From assembly GCF_001552135.1 (NCBI RefSeq), contig NZ_BCQP01000011.1, positions 1-62,291 of the forward strand: a stretch of DNA of 62,291 bases, written 5' to 3'. The notes under the pieces were generated by a model. That model searched no databases. It was given only the letters and a program-made list of their open reading frames with translations, and was not told where the DNA came from. The position numbers were made by a program, and so were the translations under genes. Each line of letters opens with the position of its first letter. The first letter of the stretch is position 1. Below, in pieces: positions 17,482 through 26,634 of this stretch. This stretch comes from Actinomadura chibensis NBRC 106107 (GTDB lineage: Bacteria; Actinomycetota; Actinomycetes; Streptosporangiales; Streptosporangiaceae).

Positions 17482-17580
17482 CCGCTCCCGGCGGCGGATG
17501 GTTGGATGGATCATGGGGCGGCCGGCCGCCGGCCCTGACGTTGTAAGGTCGCGCTGGTCCGGGCCGGGAGGGAGCGGGCC

Positions 17581-18489
17581 GTGGAGATCGGGTTCGGCGT
17601 TCCGACGACGGGCGCGTGGGCGACCCCGGAGGCGCAGGCGCTCGTCGCGCGCCGCGCCGAGGAGCTCGGCTACCACTCGCTGTGGACGCTGCAGCGCGTC
17701 CTGAACCCGGCGGGGTCGTCCGACGCGACGTACCGCAGCGTCACCGACCCGTTCGTCACGCTCGCCTACCTCGCCGCGCACACCTCGCGCGCGCGGCTCG
17801 GCGTCGCCGTGGTCAACCTGCCGTTCTACGCGCCGCCGATCCTCGCCAAGCAGGCCGCCGCCCTGGACCGCGTCAGCGGCGGGCGGTTCGACCTCGGGCT
17901 CGGCCTCGGCTGGATGCGCGAGGAGTTCGCGGCGGTCGGCGCGCCGATGGAGCGGCGCGGGGCCCGGGCGGAGGAGTTCCTCGCCGTGCTGCGCGCGCTC
18001 TGGAGCGGCGGGCCCGCCGAGTTCCACGGCGAGTTCTACGACGTCCCGCCGGTCGTCATGGAGCCGCGGCCGGTGCGGGCGCCGGGGCCGCCGGTCCTGC
18101 TCGGCGGCGGCGCGGAGCCCGCGCTGCGCCGCGCCGGGCGGCTCGCCGACGGCTGGGTCAGCTCCAGCCGCGCCGACCTCGCCGCCATCGGGCGGTCGAT
18201 CGGGATCGTCCGGGACGCGGCCGAGCGGGCCGGGCGCGACCCGGACGCGCTCCGGTTCGTGTGCCGGGGCGCCGTGCGCGTCAGGCCCGCCGGGGCGGCG
18301 GGGCGCCGCCCGCTCACCGGGTCGTTCGAGGAGATCCGCGCCGACCTGCGCGACCTCGCGGGGCAGGGGGTCACCGAGGTGTTCGCCGACCTGAACTTCG
18401 ACCCCGAGATCACCGGGCCGGACGCCGACCCGCGCGCCTCGCTGGAGCGTGCCATGCAGGCCCTCGACGCCCTCGCCCCCGGCCGCTGA
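17581..18489 (+). CDS. Luciferase-like, probable F420-dependent oxidoreductase
   Basis: A 302-residue TIM-barrel protein of the luciferase-like monooxygenase superfamily. Typical blocks are the N-terminal Phe-Gly-Val-Pro-Thr, Leu-Ala-Lys-Gln-Ala-Ala-Ala-Leu-Asp near residue 88, and Ser-Gly-Gly-Arg-Phe...Gly-Leu-Gly-Leu-Gly-Trp near residues 100-112. Most actinobacterial members of this subgroup use coenzyme F420; FMN cannot be excluded. The GTG start has GGGAGGGAG 6 nt upstream. It is separated from the sugar operon by 99 bp containing GC-rich palindromes and a TAAGGT hexamer that could be its -10 element. Confidence 0.85.
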   Translation: MEIGFGVPTTGAWATPEAQALVARRAEELGYHSLWTLQRVLNPAGSSDATYRSVTDPFVTLAYLAAHTSRARLGVAVVNLPFYAPPILAKQAAALDRVSGGRFDLGLGLGWMREEFAAVGAPMERRGARAEEFLAVLRALWSGGPAEFHGEFYDVPPVVMEPRPVRAPGPPVLLGGGAEPALRRAGRLADGWVSSSRADLAAIGRSIGIVRDAAERAGRDPDALRFVCRGAVRVRPAGAAGRRPLTGSFEEIRADLRDLAGQGVTEVFADLNFDPEITGPDADPRASLERAMQALDALAPGR

Positions 18490-18525
18490 CGCCGGGTCGC
18501 CGCGGGCCGGGTCGCCGCGGTCGGG

Positions 18526-18966
18526 TCACAGGGGCGGGCGGCGCGCCTCCCACGGCGTGCTCAGCACGACCGTCGTCCGCGTCGCGACGTTCGCGGCGGC
18601 GCGGATCGTCTGCAGCAGGTCCTCCAGCTCGTTCGGGGACGCGACCCGCACCTTGAGGATGTAGCTCTCGTCCCCCGCGACCGAGTGGCACGCCTCGATC
18701 GCCTGGAGATGGGCGAGCCGCTCGGGCGCGTCGTCCGGCGCGGCCGGGTCGATCGGTTTGATCGAGATGAACGCGGTCAGCGGCAGCCCGATCTCCCGGC
18801 TGTCGAGCTGGGCGGCGAACCCGGTGATGACCCCGCGCTTCTGCAGCCGCCGCACGCGCTGGTGCACGGCCGACACCGACAGGCCGGTCTCCTTGGCGAG
18901 GTCGGTGAAACTCATCCGCCCGTCGTCGGCGAGCAGCGCCAGGATCTGACGATCGATCTCCTCCAC
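18526..18966 (-). CDS. Lrp/AsnC family transcriptional regulator
   Basis: A 146-residue regulator. A helix-turn-helix at residues about 20-45 (Phe-Thr-Asp-Leu-Ala-Lys...Ser-Val-Ser-Ala-Val-His-Gln-Arg) is followed by a RAM ligand domain ending in Thr-Thr-Val-Val-Leu-Ser-Thr. The start is GTG 18966. TAGATT on the minus strand (18973-18978) ends 6 nt before this GTG, which would place the transcript start at or next to the codon and make the mRNA leaderless. Upstream GATCGG direct repeats could be autoregulatory sites. It is convergent with the luciferase-like gene and has no obvious metabolic partner here. Confidence 0.92.
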   Translation of the reverse strand: MEEIDRQILALLADDGRMSFTDLAKETGLSVSAVHQRVRRLQKRGVITGFAAQLDSREIGLPLTAFISIKPIDPAAPDDAPERLAHLQAIEACHSVAGDESYILKVRVASPNELEDLLQTIRAAANVATRTTVVLSTPWEARRPPL

Positions 18967-19063
18967 GCGGGAAATCTAGCGCGCCTGGACCCCGATCAGA
19001 TCACCGATCGCCGCATTCCGCGCGATCCACCGCGATATCGGCCCCGCCGCCGGCGCCCGGCGA

Positions 19064-20095
19064 TCAGCGGCGCTGGGTCCGCAGCGGGCCGCAGCTGCCC
19101 CGCACGACCAGCTCGGTCGGCAGCAGCACCGGCCCTCCCCTGCCGCGCCGCGCGGGCTCGCGCAGCAGCAGCTCGCAGGCCCGGTAGCCGATGTCGTGGC
19201 CGGGCCGCGCGACGGCGGTGAGCGGCGGGTCGCACAGCTCGGCCCACGCCACGTCGTCGACCATCGCGATCGACACGTCCGCGGGGACGCGCAGGTCCAG
19301 CTCGCGGGCCACGAGGACGGCCGCCTCGCCGAGCAGGTGCCCGGCGGCCAGCACGGCGGTGACGTCGGCGCGGCGCTGCAGCAGCCCGGCGGCGGCCGCG
19401 TAGGCGGCGTCGCGGGCCGGGCGCGCGGCGACGACGAGGTCCTCCTCGACCGGGACGCCGAGCCGTCCGAGCGTCCCGCGGAACGCCCGCTCCCGCACCC
19501 GGGACGGCCCGCCCGGCGTGGCTCCGAGGAACCCGATGCGGCGGTGCCCGAGCCCCGCCAGGTACTCGGTGAGGACGCGGACGCCGCCCGCGTCGTCGGC
19601 GAGGACGGACGGCACGTCCGGCATCCCCGGCAGGGTGCGGCCCGCGAACACGACGCTGGAGCACACCCGCGCGGCGCCGCGCCAGTCGGCCTCGTCCCCG
19701 GCGGGCAGGGCGATGATCCCGTCCACCCGCTGCTCGACGAGCCGCTCGACGATCTCGGCCTCGCGGGCCGGGTCGCCGCCCGCCGCGTCGACGATCACGT
19801 GCTCGCCGAGGGTGCGGGCGCAGGCGAGGACCCCGGCGACGAGCTCGGCGCAGAACGGGTCGGTGACGTCCGGGACGACCAGCCCGATGCCGCCGCTGCG
19901 GCGCAGCTTGAGGCCGCGGCCGAGGGCGCTCGGCCGGTAGTCCAGGGCGCGGGCGGCGGCGAGCACGCGCTCGCGGGTGGGGGCGCTGACCGAGCCCGCC
20001 CCGGAGAACACCCGCGACACGGTGGCGACGCCGACGCCCGCCGAGGCCGCCACGTCCTTGACCGTGGCCGGTCGCCGCTCCGCCATCCGTTCCAC
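19064..20095 (-). CDS. LacI family transcriptional regulator
   Basis: A 343-residue repressor. The LacI headpiece lies at the N-terminus: Thr-Val-Lys-Asp-Val-Ala...Val-Ala-Thr-Val-Ser-Arg-Val, with a hinge near residue 60. A periplasmic-binding-protein-like sugar domain follows. A GTG at 20095 and an ATG at 20086 are both possible starts. It is divergent from an MsiK-type ATPase gene, and two identical palindromes of the LacI type (TGGAAACGTTTCCA) lie between them, so it most likely represses the ATPase gene and itself in response to a sugar. Confidence 0.93.
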   Translation of the reverse strand: MERMAERRPATVKDVAASAGVGVATVSRVFSGAGSVSAPTRERVLAAARALDYRPSALGRGLKLRRSGGIGLVVPDVTDPFCAELVAGVLACARTLGEHVIVDAAGGDPAREAEIVERLVEQRVDGIIALPAGDEADWRGAARVCSSVVFAGRTLPGMPDVPSVLADDAGGVRVLTEYLAGLGHRRIGFLGATPGGPSRVRERAFRGTLGRLGVPVEEDLVVAARPARDAAYAAAAGLLQRRADVTAVLAAGHLLGEAAVLVARELDLRVPADVSIAMVDDVAWAELCDPPLTAVARPGHDIGYRACELLLREPARRGRGGPVLLPTELVVRGSCGPLRTQRR

Positions 20096-20140
20096 CCCAT
20101 TCGCCCGGTTCCGATCATCTTCTCACGATCTCCCCTCCCC

Positions 20141-20154
20141 TGGAAACGTTTCCA
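20141..20154. promoter_or_regulatory. LacI-type operator, copy 1
   Basis: TGGAAACGTTTCCA is a perfect 14-bp palindrome with the central CG typical of LacI-family operators. It lies 46 bp from the LacI start and 78 bp from the ATPase start. Confidence 0.85.
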
Positions 20155-20182
20155 TGGGGTTTACTCCAGTTTGTATCGAAAA

Positions 20183-20199
20183 CCCCTGCTCGGCAGGGG
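20183..20199 (+). promoter_or_regulatory. Small perfect hairpin in the ATPase leader
   Basis: CCCCTGC-TCG-GCAGGGG forms a 7-bp stem with a 3-nt loop between the two operators, probably within the 5' leader of the ATPase mRNA. It has no U-run, so it is more likely an RNA stability or attenuation element than a terminator, if it is anything. Confidence 0.35.
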
Positions 20200-20203
20200 G
20201 TCA

Positions 20204-20217
20204 TGGAAACGTTTCCA
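20204..20217. promoter_or_regulatory. LacI-type operator, copy 2
   Basis: A second identical TGGAAACGTTTCCA, 63 bp (six helical turns at 10.5 bp) from the first and 14 bp before the ATPase ATG. Same-face spacing suits a repression loop. Confidence 0.85.
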
Positions 20218-20231
20218 ACAAGGGGGCCGGG

Positions 20232-21425
<1,194 letters not shown>

Positions 21426-21429
21426 TACG

Positions 21430-21463
21430 ACGACGGGCCGTGGCGCACGCCACGGCCCGTCGT
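21430..21463. terminator. Bidirectional terminator between convergent ABC genes
   Basis: A perfect inverted repeat with 15-16 bp arms (ACGACGGGCCGTGGC...) and a 2-4 nt loop. It starts 5 bp after the ATPase stop and ends 11 bp before the stop of the convergent permease gene. The following CGTTCGTCT is only mildly T-rich, but the stem is very strong and its position fits both genes. Confidence 0.85.
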
Positions 21464-21473
21464 TCGTCTGCTG

Positions 21474-22394
21474 TCACTTCACGGAGCCCGCTAGGACGCC
21501 TTCTACGAAGTAGCGCTGGAAGGCGAAGAAGACGGCCAGGGGGACGATCAGGGACAGGAACGCGCCGGGGGCCAGGATGTCGATGTTGCCGGTGAACTGG
21601 CGCATCTGCGACTGGAGCCACTTGGTCATCGGCTGGGACTCGGTGTCGGCGAACACCAGCGCGACAAGCAGGTCGTTCCACACCCAGAGGAACTGGAAGA
21701 TGCCGAGCGAGGCGATCGCCGGGCCGCCCAGCGGGAAGATCACCCGGCGGAAGATCGTCCACTCGGAGCCGCCGTCCATCCGCGCCGCTTCGAGGAGGTC
21801 GCGCGGGATCGCGGCGAAGAAGTTGCGCAGCAGGAAGATCGCGAACGGCAGGCCGAACGCGACGTGGAACAGCACCACCCCGGTGATCGACCCGAACATG
21901 TGGAAGCCGCCGACCTCGACGTACCCGTACAGCTTGGCGACCGGGATCAGCGCCACCTGGACGGGCACCACCAGCAGCGCGACCACGGCGAGGAACAGCC
22001 AGTCCCGGCCCGGGAACTCCATCCACGCGAACGCGTAGGCGGCGAGCGAGGCGATCACCACGACCAGCACCGTCGCGGGGACGGTGATCAGCACGGTGTT
22101 CCAGAACGAGTCGACGAAGTCGCCCTTGTCGAGCAGGGCGGAGTACGAGCCCGCGGTGAGCTGGGCGGGCTCGGTGAAGACCGTCCACCAGCCGCTGGCG
22201 TTGTTGTCGGCGTTGGAGCGCAGCGACGCGACCAGCAGCCCGAAGGTCGGCACCAGCCAGAACAGCGCGACCAGGACCAGCAGCGCCTGCGCGGCGCCGC
22301 CGCCGAGCCGTCCGACGACGCGGGCGGCGAGGTTGCGGCGGGGCGCCCCCGCCGCGCCGTTGCGGGCCGGGGCGGCCTCTTCCGCGGTGCTCAT
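21474..22394 (-). CDS. Sugar ABC transporter permease (MalG type)
   Basis: A 306-residue permease with about six hydrophobic spans and the EAA loop Leu-Glu-Ala-Ala-Arg-Met-Asp-Gly-Gly near residue 205. It is the last gene of a four-gene minus-strand importer operon (ATPase, lipoprotein, two permeases). The ATG overlaps the stop of the preceding permease as ATGA. It ends just before the bidirectional terminator. Confidence 0.93.
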   Translation of the reverse strand: MSTAEEAAPARNGAAGAPRRNLAARVVGRLGGGAAQALLVLVALFWLVPTFGLLVASLRSNADNNASGWWTVFTEPAQLTAGSYSALLDKGDFVDSFWNTVLITVPATVLVVVIASLAAYAFAWMEFPGRDWLFLAVVALLVVPVQVALIPVAKLYGYVEVGGFHMFGSITGVVLFHVAFGLPFAIFLLRNFFAAIPRDLLEAARMDGGSEWTIFRRVIFPLGGPAIASLGIFQFLWVWNDLLVALVFADTESQPMTKWLQSQMRQFTGNIDILAPGAFLSLIVPLAVFFAFQRYFVEGVLAGSVK

Positions 22395-23761
22395 GAGCGC
22401 TCCTGCCGGATTCGCCGGACGTTGAACAGCATGGCGGGCAGCACCAGGACGAACAGCAGCACCGCGATCGCGCTGCCCGCGCCCTGGTCGTCGCCGCCGC
22501 CGAACGACTCGGTCCACATCTGGAGGGCGAGGACGCTCGCGTCCGGGTCGCCGCCGCCGATGATGTAGACGAGGTCGAACACCTTCAGCACGTTGATGAC
22601 GAGCGTCACCAGCACCACCACGAGGACGGGCGCGAGCAGCGGGATCGTCACCCGCCGGAACACCTGCCACTCGGTGGCGCCGTCCACGCGGGCCGCCTCC
22701 AGCGCGTCCCGGGGGATCGCGGCGAGCCCCGCGGCGATCAGCACCATCGCGAACCCGGCCCACACCCACAGGTACGACCCGATGATCGCGGGCGTGATCA
22801 GCGTCCCGCCGAGCCATTCGGCGCCGTTGTAGGCGGCGGTGAAGTTCGCGGCGGGCAGCCGGATCGTGTAGCCGCCGTCCGGGACCTTCTTCATCGTGAA
22901 CGTGCCGTCGGCCTCGGTGGTGGCCTTCGCGACGACCTTGCCGTCCTTGACCGCCTCGACCTTGATGCCGGGCAGGCCGTACTCGCCCGCGTTCGGGGCG
23001 TTCGGCTGTCCGCCGCCGCCCTTGGTGAAGTCGAACCAGACCGTCCCGGTGAGGCGGCCCGGCCTCGGCGGCGGCGCCTGCGCGGCGGGTTTCGCGTCCT
23101 TCGGCAGGTACTCCGGCTTGACCTTCAGCAGCGGGACCAGCGCGCTCCGCCCCGCCGCGACCTGGTTCACCGTGACCACGCCGCCGCCCTCCGCGCGGAC
23201 GGGCTGGTTCCCGCCGCTGCGCGGCCCGGCGCCCGGGTAGGTCGTGCCCTGCGCGAACGTGTCGTGGATCGCGACGAGCGCGGCGTTGGCGACGCCCTTG
23301 TCCGGGTCCTGCTGGTACACCAGCCGGAAGATCACGCCGGAGGCGAGGAACGAGATCGCCATCGGCATGAACACGACGAGCTTGAACACCGTCCCCCACC
23401 GGATCCGCTCGGTGAGGACGGCGAACACCAGCCCGACGATCGTCACCACGGTCGGCGCCACCACCACCCAGATGGCGGTGTTGCGGACGGCGACGAGGTT
23501 GTCGTGCCCCTTGAAGACCCCGGTGTAGTTGTCGACGCCGACGAACCCGTCGCCGGAGGCGTCGAAGAAGCTGCGGATCACCGAGTAGACGATCGGGTAG
23601 ACCACCAGGAAGCCGAGCAGCAGCAGCGCGGGCAGCAGGAACGTCATCGCCAGCCAGGACGGCGGGTTCAGCCGCTCCCGGGCCGGTCGCCCGCGCGGCG
23701 CGGGGACGGGGGCGGCGCCGCCCGCGGTCGCGGGCGGCGCCTCCTCGTTCGGAGCCTTCAT
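22391..23761 (-). CDS. Sugar ABC transporter permease (MalF type) with large extracytoplasmic insert
   Basis: A 456-residue permease, about 150 longer than usual. Residues 38-150 hold the first three spans and 322-450 the remaining spans, with the EAA loop Leu-Glu-Ala-Ala-Arg-Val-Asp-Gly at about 353-361. Between span 3 and the next span lies an insert (about 172-320). It has a Gly/Pro-rich lead, then at 236-303 a Gly-Thr-Val-Trp...Gly-Leu-Pro-Gly-Ile-Lys-Val...Thr-Glu-Ala-Asp-Gly-Thr-Phe...Gly-Gly-Tyr-Thr-Ile pattern. That pattern is typical of Cna-B or carboxypeptidase-regulatory-like beta-sandwiches. E. coli MalF has its P2 loop, which touches the binding protein, at the same topological place. 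The role of this insert is inferred, not known. Confidence 0.9.
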   Translation of the reverse strand: MKAPNEEAPPATAGGAAPVPAPRGRPARERLNPPSWLAMTFLLPALLLLGFLVVYPIVYSVIRSFFDASGDGFVGVDNYTGVFKGHDNLVAVRNTAIWVVVAPTVVTIVGLVFAVLTERIRWGTVFKLVVFMPMAISFLASGVIFRLVYQQDPDKGVANAALVAIHDTFAQGTTYPGAGPRSGGNQPVRAEGGGVVTVNQVAAGRSALVPLLKVKPEYLPKDAKPAAQAPPPRPGRLTGTVWFDFTKGGGGQPNAPNAGEYGLPGIKVEAVKDGKVVAKATTEADGTFTMKKVPDGGYTIRLPAANFTAAYNGAEWLGGTLITPAIIGSYLWVWAGFAMVLIAAGLAAIPRDALEAARVDGATEWQVFRRVTIPLLAPVLVVVLVTLVINVLKVFDLVYIIGGGDPDASVLALQMWTESFGGGDDQGAGSAIAVLLFVLVLPAMLFNVRRIRQERS

Positions 23762-23771
23762 GCGGGGTCTC

Positions 23772-25097
23772 CTACTTGTACGCCTTGGCGGCCTCGGCCT
23801 CCAGCTTGGCCTGCGTGCCCTTCACGTCCGTCGGGTGCTGCACGAACGCGCGCAGCGCCTCCCACTCGCCCTTGCCGGGCGTCGCGCCGAACGCGGCGGG
23901 CGCGAGGTCGGACATGTCGTAGCGGGCGGCGTCGCCGGACTTCTGGATCTGCTCGATGAGCTGCTTGGCGATCGGGTCGGAGTACGCGCTGGACGGGACG
24001 TTCTTGTTCGGCGTCAGGTAGCCGCCGAGCCCCGCCCACACCTTCCCGGCCTCCGGGGACGCGAGGAACTTCATCAGCTCCTGCGCGCCCTTGCCGTCCT
24101 TGAGCGCGACGGCGACGTCGCCGCCGAGGATCGCCGGCGGGGTGGTCCCGGCCGCCGGGAACGCGAAGACCTGCGCGTCCGTGCCGACCTTGGCCTTGGT
24201 GGTGGCGATGTTCGCGGCCGCGAAGTCGCCGCCGTACACCATCGCGGCCTTCTCCTGCCCGAACACCTGCGTGACCGACTCGTCGAACTTGGTCTTGGTC
24301 GCGGTCGCGACGCCGCCGTTGAGGAAGTCGCCCTTGCCCCAGATCTGCGCGAGGGTCTCCAGCGCCTTCCCGACGGTCGGATCGGTCCACTTGATCTCGT
24401 GCTTGGCGAGCTTGTCGTAGTTGTCCGGCCCGGCCTGCGACAGGTAGACGTTCTCGAACCAGTCGGTGAGCGTCCAGGAGTCCTGCGGGCCCGCGGCCAG
24501 CGTGAACGGGGTGGTGCCCGCGTCCTGGAGGGTGCCCGCGGCCTTGACGAGGTCCGCCCACGAGGCGGGGGGCTGGACGCCCGCGTCGGAGAACACCTGC
24601 GGCCGGTACCACAGGATCGACTTGTAGGCGGCCTTGACCATGACGCCGTAGGGCTTGCCGTCGGCGGAGCCGAGCTCCTTCCAGTACGGCGAGAAGTTGG
24701 CGCCGACCTCCGTCACGACGTCGGGGGCGAGGGGCTTCAGCGCGCCCTTCTTCGCGTACTGCTGCATGAGGCCGGGCTGCGGCAGCAGCGCCACGTCCGG
24801 CGGGTTCTTCGCCTCGATGCGCGGGCCGAGGTAGGCGTCGGTGTTCTCGCCGGTGGACGCGTAGGTGACCTTCGCGCCCGTCTTCTTCTCGAACGCCTGG
24901 AGCACCTTGCGGAAGTTGGCCTCCTCGGGGCCGGTCCACTTGGCGGCGACCTCGATCGTGGTGCCCTTCAGCGCTCCCCCGCCGGCGGGCGTCGAACCGC
25001 CGTCGCCGCCGTCGTCGTCCCCGCCGCACGCGGCGGCGCCGGACACCACCAGCCCGGCCGCCACGGCCGCGCTGAGCACACGCCTACTGACCCTCAT
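23772..25097 (-). CDS. Sugar ABC transporter substrate-binding lipoprotein
   Basis: A 441-residue solute-binding protein. Lipobox Gly-Ala-Ala-Ala-Cys puts the lipidated Cys at about residue 24, followed by an acidic Gly/Asp linker. I chose ATG 25097 rather than ATG 25103 because GGGAGG then lies 6 nt upstream instead of touching the codon. The gene overlaps the end of the ATPase gene by 14 bp. The mature domain begins Ile-Glu-Val-Ala-Ala-Lys-Trp-Thr-Gly-Pro-Glu and resembles alpha-glucoside-type binding proteins. The ligand is not determined by the sequence. Confidence 0.92.
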   Translation of the reverse strand: MRVSRRVLSAAVAAGLVVSGAAACGGDDDGGDGGSTPAGGGALKGTTIEVAAKWTGPEEANFRKVLQAFEKKTGAKVTYASTGENTDAYLGPRIEAKNPPDVALLPQPGLMQQYAKKGALKPLAPDVVTEVGANFSPYWKELGSADGKPYGVMVKAAYKSILWYRPQVFSDAGVQPPASWADLVKAAGTLQDAGTTPFTLAAGPQDSWTLTDWFENVYLSQAGPDNYDKLAKHEIKWTDPTVGKALETLAQIWGKGDFLNGGVATATKTKFDESVTQVFGQEKAAMVYGGDFAAANIATTKAKVGTDAQVFAFPAAGTTPPAILGGDVAVALKDGKGAQELMKFLASPEAGKVWAGLGGYLTPNKNVPSSAYSDPIAKQLIEQIQKSGDAARYDMSDLAPAAFGATPGKGEWEALRAFVQHPTDVKGTQAKLEAEAAKAYK

Positions 25098-26322
25098 TCT
25101 CATCCTCCCTGGACGGCCCGGCGGCGTCCGATCCCCAGATCGCCGCGCCGGACTCGATATCGAAGAAGTGCAGGCGGCCGGTGTCGACGCGGACCGTCAC
25201 CGGGTCGCCGACCTTCACGCGGGTGCGCGGGCTGAACCGCGCGACGAGGTCCGTGCGGGGCCGCTCCAGATGCCCCAGCACGTCGGTGCCCGCGTCGCGG
25301 GCGAGCTCCTTGGTGTCCTCGGTGACGACCTGGTCGGCCTCCAGCGCGAAGTGGACCAGGACGTCCGAGCCCATCGCCTCGACCAGGTCGGCGGTGGAGG
25401 CGAGCGCGGAGCCGGCGGGGGCCTCGACGAGGTCGGCGTCCTCCATGTCCTCGGGGCGGATCCCGACGACGACCTCGCCGCCGAGCCGGGACGCGAGGCC
25501 CGGCCGCTCGGCCAGCACCCCGGGCGGGAGCGCCAGCGTCTGCCCGCCGATCTCCAGCCGCGCGTCGCCCGCGTCCCCGGCCAGGGTCGCCTTCAGCAGG
25601 TTCATGGCGGGCGAGCCGATGAAGCCGGCGACGAACAGGTTCGCCGGCCGGTCGTAGAGCTCCTGCGGCGGCGCGACCTGCTGCAGCTCGCCCTTCTTCA
25701 TCACCGCGACGCGGTCGCCGAGCGTCATCGCCTCGGTCTGGTCGTGCGTGACGTAGATCGTCGTGACGCCGAGGTCGCGCTGGATGCGGGCGATCTCGGC
25801 GCGCATCTGGACGCGCAGCTTGGCGTCGAGGTTGGACAGCGGCTCGTCCATCAGGAACGCCTGCGGCTCCCGGACGATCGCGCGGCCCATCGCGACCCGC
25901 TGCCGCTGCCCGCCCGACAGGTTGCGCGGCTTGCGCGACAGGTGCTCGGTCAGCCCGAGGATCTCCGCCGCCCGGTCGACCTTCTCCTTGATCTCGGCCT
26001 TCGGGAGCTTGCGCAGCGACAGCCCGAACCCGATGTTGTCGCGGACGGACAGGTGCGGGTAGAGCGCGTAGCTCTGGAACACCATGGCGACGTCGCGGTC
26101 CCGGGCGGGGACGCGGTTGACGACCCGCCCGCCGATCGCGACCTCGCCCTCGGAGATCTCCTCCAGCCCGGCGACCATCCGCAGCGCGGTCGTCTTCCCG
26201 CAGCCGGACGGCCCGACGAGCACGAGGAACTCCCCGTCGGCGATGTGCAGGCTCAGGTCGGTCACGGCCCGCGTGCCGTCGGGATAGACCTTCCCGACGC
26301 TGGTCAGGTCGACCTCTGCCAC
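25084..26322 (-). CDS. Sugar ABC transporter ATPase (second MsiK/UgpC type)
   Basis: A 412-residue CUT1 ATPase with Walker A Gly-Pro-Ser-Gly-Cys-Gly-Lys-Thr-Thr, signature Leu-Ser-Gly-Gly-Gln-Arg-Gln, Walker B Phe-Leu-Met-Asp-Glu-Pro and a C-terminal regulatory domain. GTG 26322 has AGAGGGG upstream. Unlike the ATPase at 20232 it is the first gene of a complete importer operon (lipoprotein and two permeases follow). The two ATPases look like diverged paralogues, about 4-6 kb apart and in opposite orientation. Confidence 0.93.
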   Translation of the reverse strand: MAEVDLTSVGKVYPDGTRAVTDLSLHIADGEFLVLVGPSGCGKTTALRMVAGLEEISEGEVAIGGRVVNRVPARDRDVAMVFQSYALYPHLSVRDNIGFGLSLRKLPKAEIKEKVDRAAEILGLTEHLSRKPRNLSGGQRQRVAMGRAIVREPQAFLMDEPLSNLDAKLRVQMRAEIARIQRDLGVTTIYVTHDQTEAMTLGDRVAVMKKGELQQVAPPQELYDRPANLFVAGFIGSPAMNLLKATLAGDAGDARLEIGGQTLALPPGVLAERPGLASRLGGEVVVGIRPEDMEDADLVEAPAGSALASTADLVEAMGSDVLVHFALEADQVVTEDTKELARDAGTDVLGHLERPRTDLVARFSPRTRVKVGDPVTVRVDTGRLHFFDIESGAAIWGSDAAGPSREDENEGQ

Positions 26323-26443
26323 GGCGTCCCCTCTTTCCCCTCGCGTCCACGTCAGGCCCTCGTCGCGGGCGCGCGCCTCCGCCCCGCCGGGGACGGGCCC
26401 CGCGATGCGGAGGAAGCGTGACTTACTCCCGCGTAACTATGAC

Positions 26444-26473
26444 TAGCTACAGGGCGGATCGGCCGCGTTGCAA
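26444..26473 (-). promoter_or_regulatory. Candidate promoter of the second sugar importer operon
   Basis: On the minus strand TTGCAA (26468-26473) and TAGCTA (26444-26449) are 18 bp apart, in an AT-richer part of the 312-bp gap 26323-26634 upstream of the ATPase GTG. No copy of the TGGAAACGTTTCCA operator is present here, so regulation seems to differ from the gene at 20232. The rest of the gap holds only the peptidase terminator. Confidence 0.4.
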
Positions 26474-26568
26474 TACGCGGGGAGAACACTGACGGTTTTG
26501 GTGCAGAGATCGTTACCGGGCCGTTTTTCACCCGCATTCCGCGCGATTTTCAGGCGTCCGAAAATAGG

Positions 26569-26602
26569 CGAGGGCGCGGACGGAAATCCGTCCGCGCCCT
26601 CG
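26569..26602 (-). terminator. Rho-independent terminator of the M24 peptidase gene
   Basis: A 15-16 bp perfect stem (CGAGGGCGCGGACGG...) with a tiny AAAT loop lies 33 bp past the peptidase stop. Read on the minus strand it is followed by CCTATTTTC, a short T-run. Confidence 0.85.
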
Positions 26603-26634
26603 TCCACGCGCCATTCCCGGCGCGGCCTGCGAAT

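Noticed and set aside
17517..17535. GGCGGCCGGCCGCC palindrome after the sugar kinase gene as a terminator
   Set aside because: It has no loop and no T-run, and such GC palindromes are common in this genome. A terminator there remains possible but unsupported.
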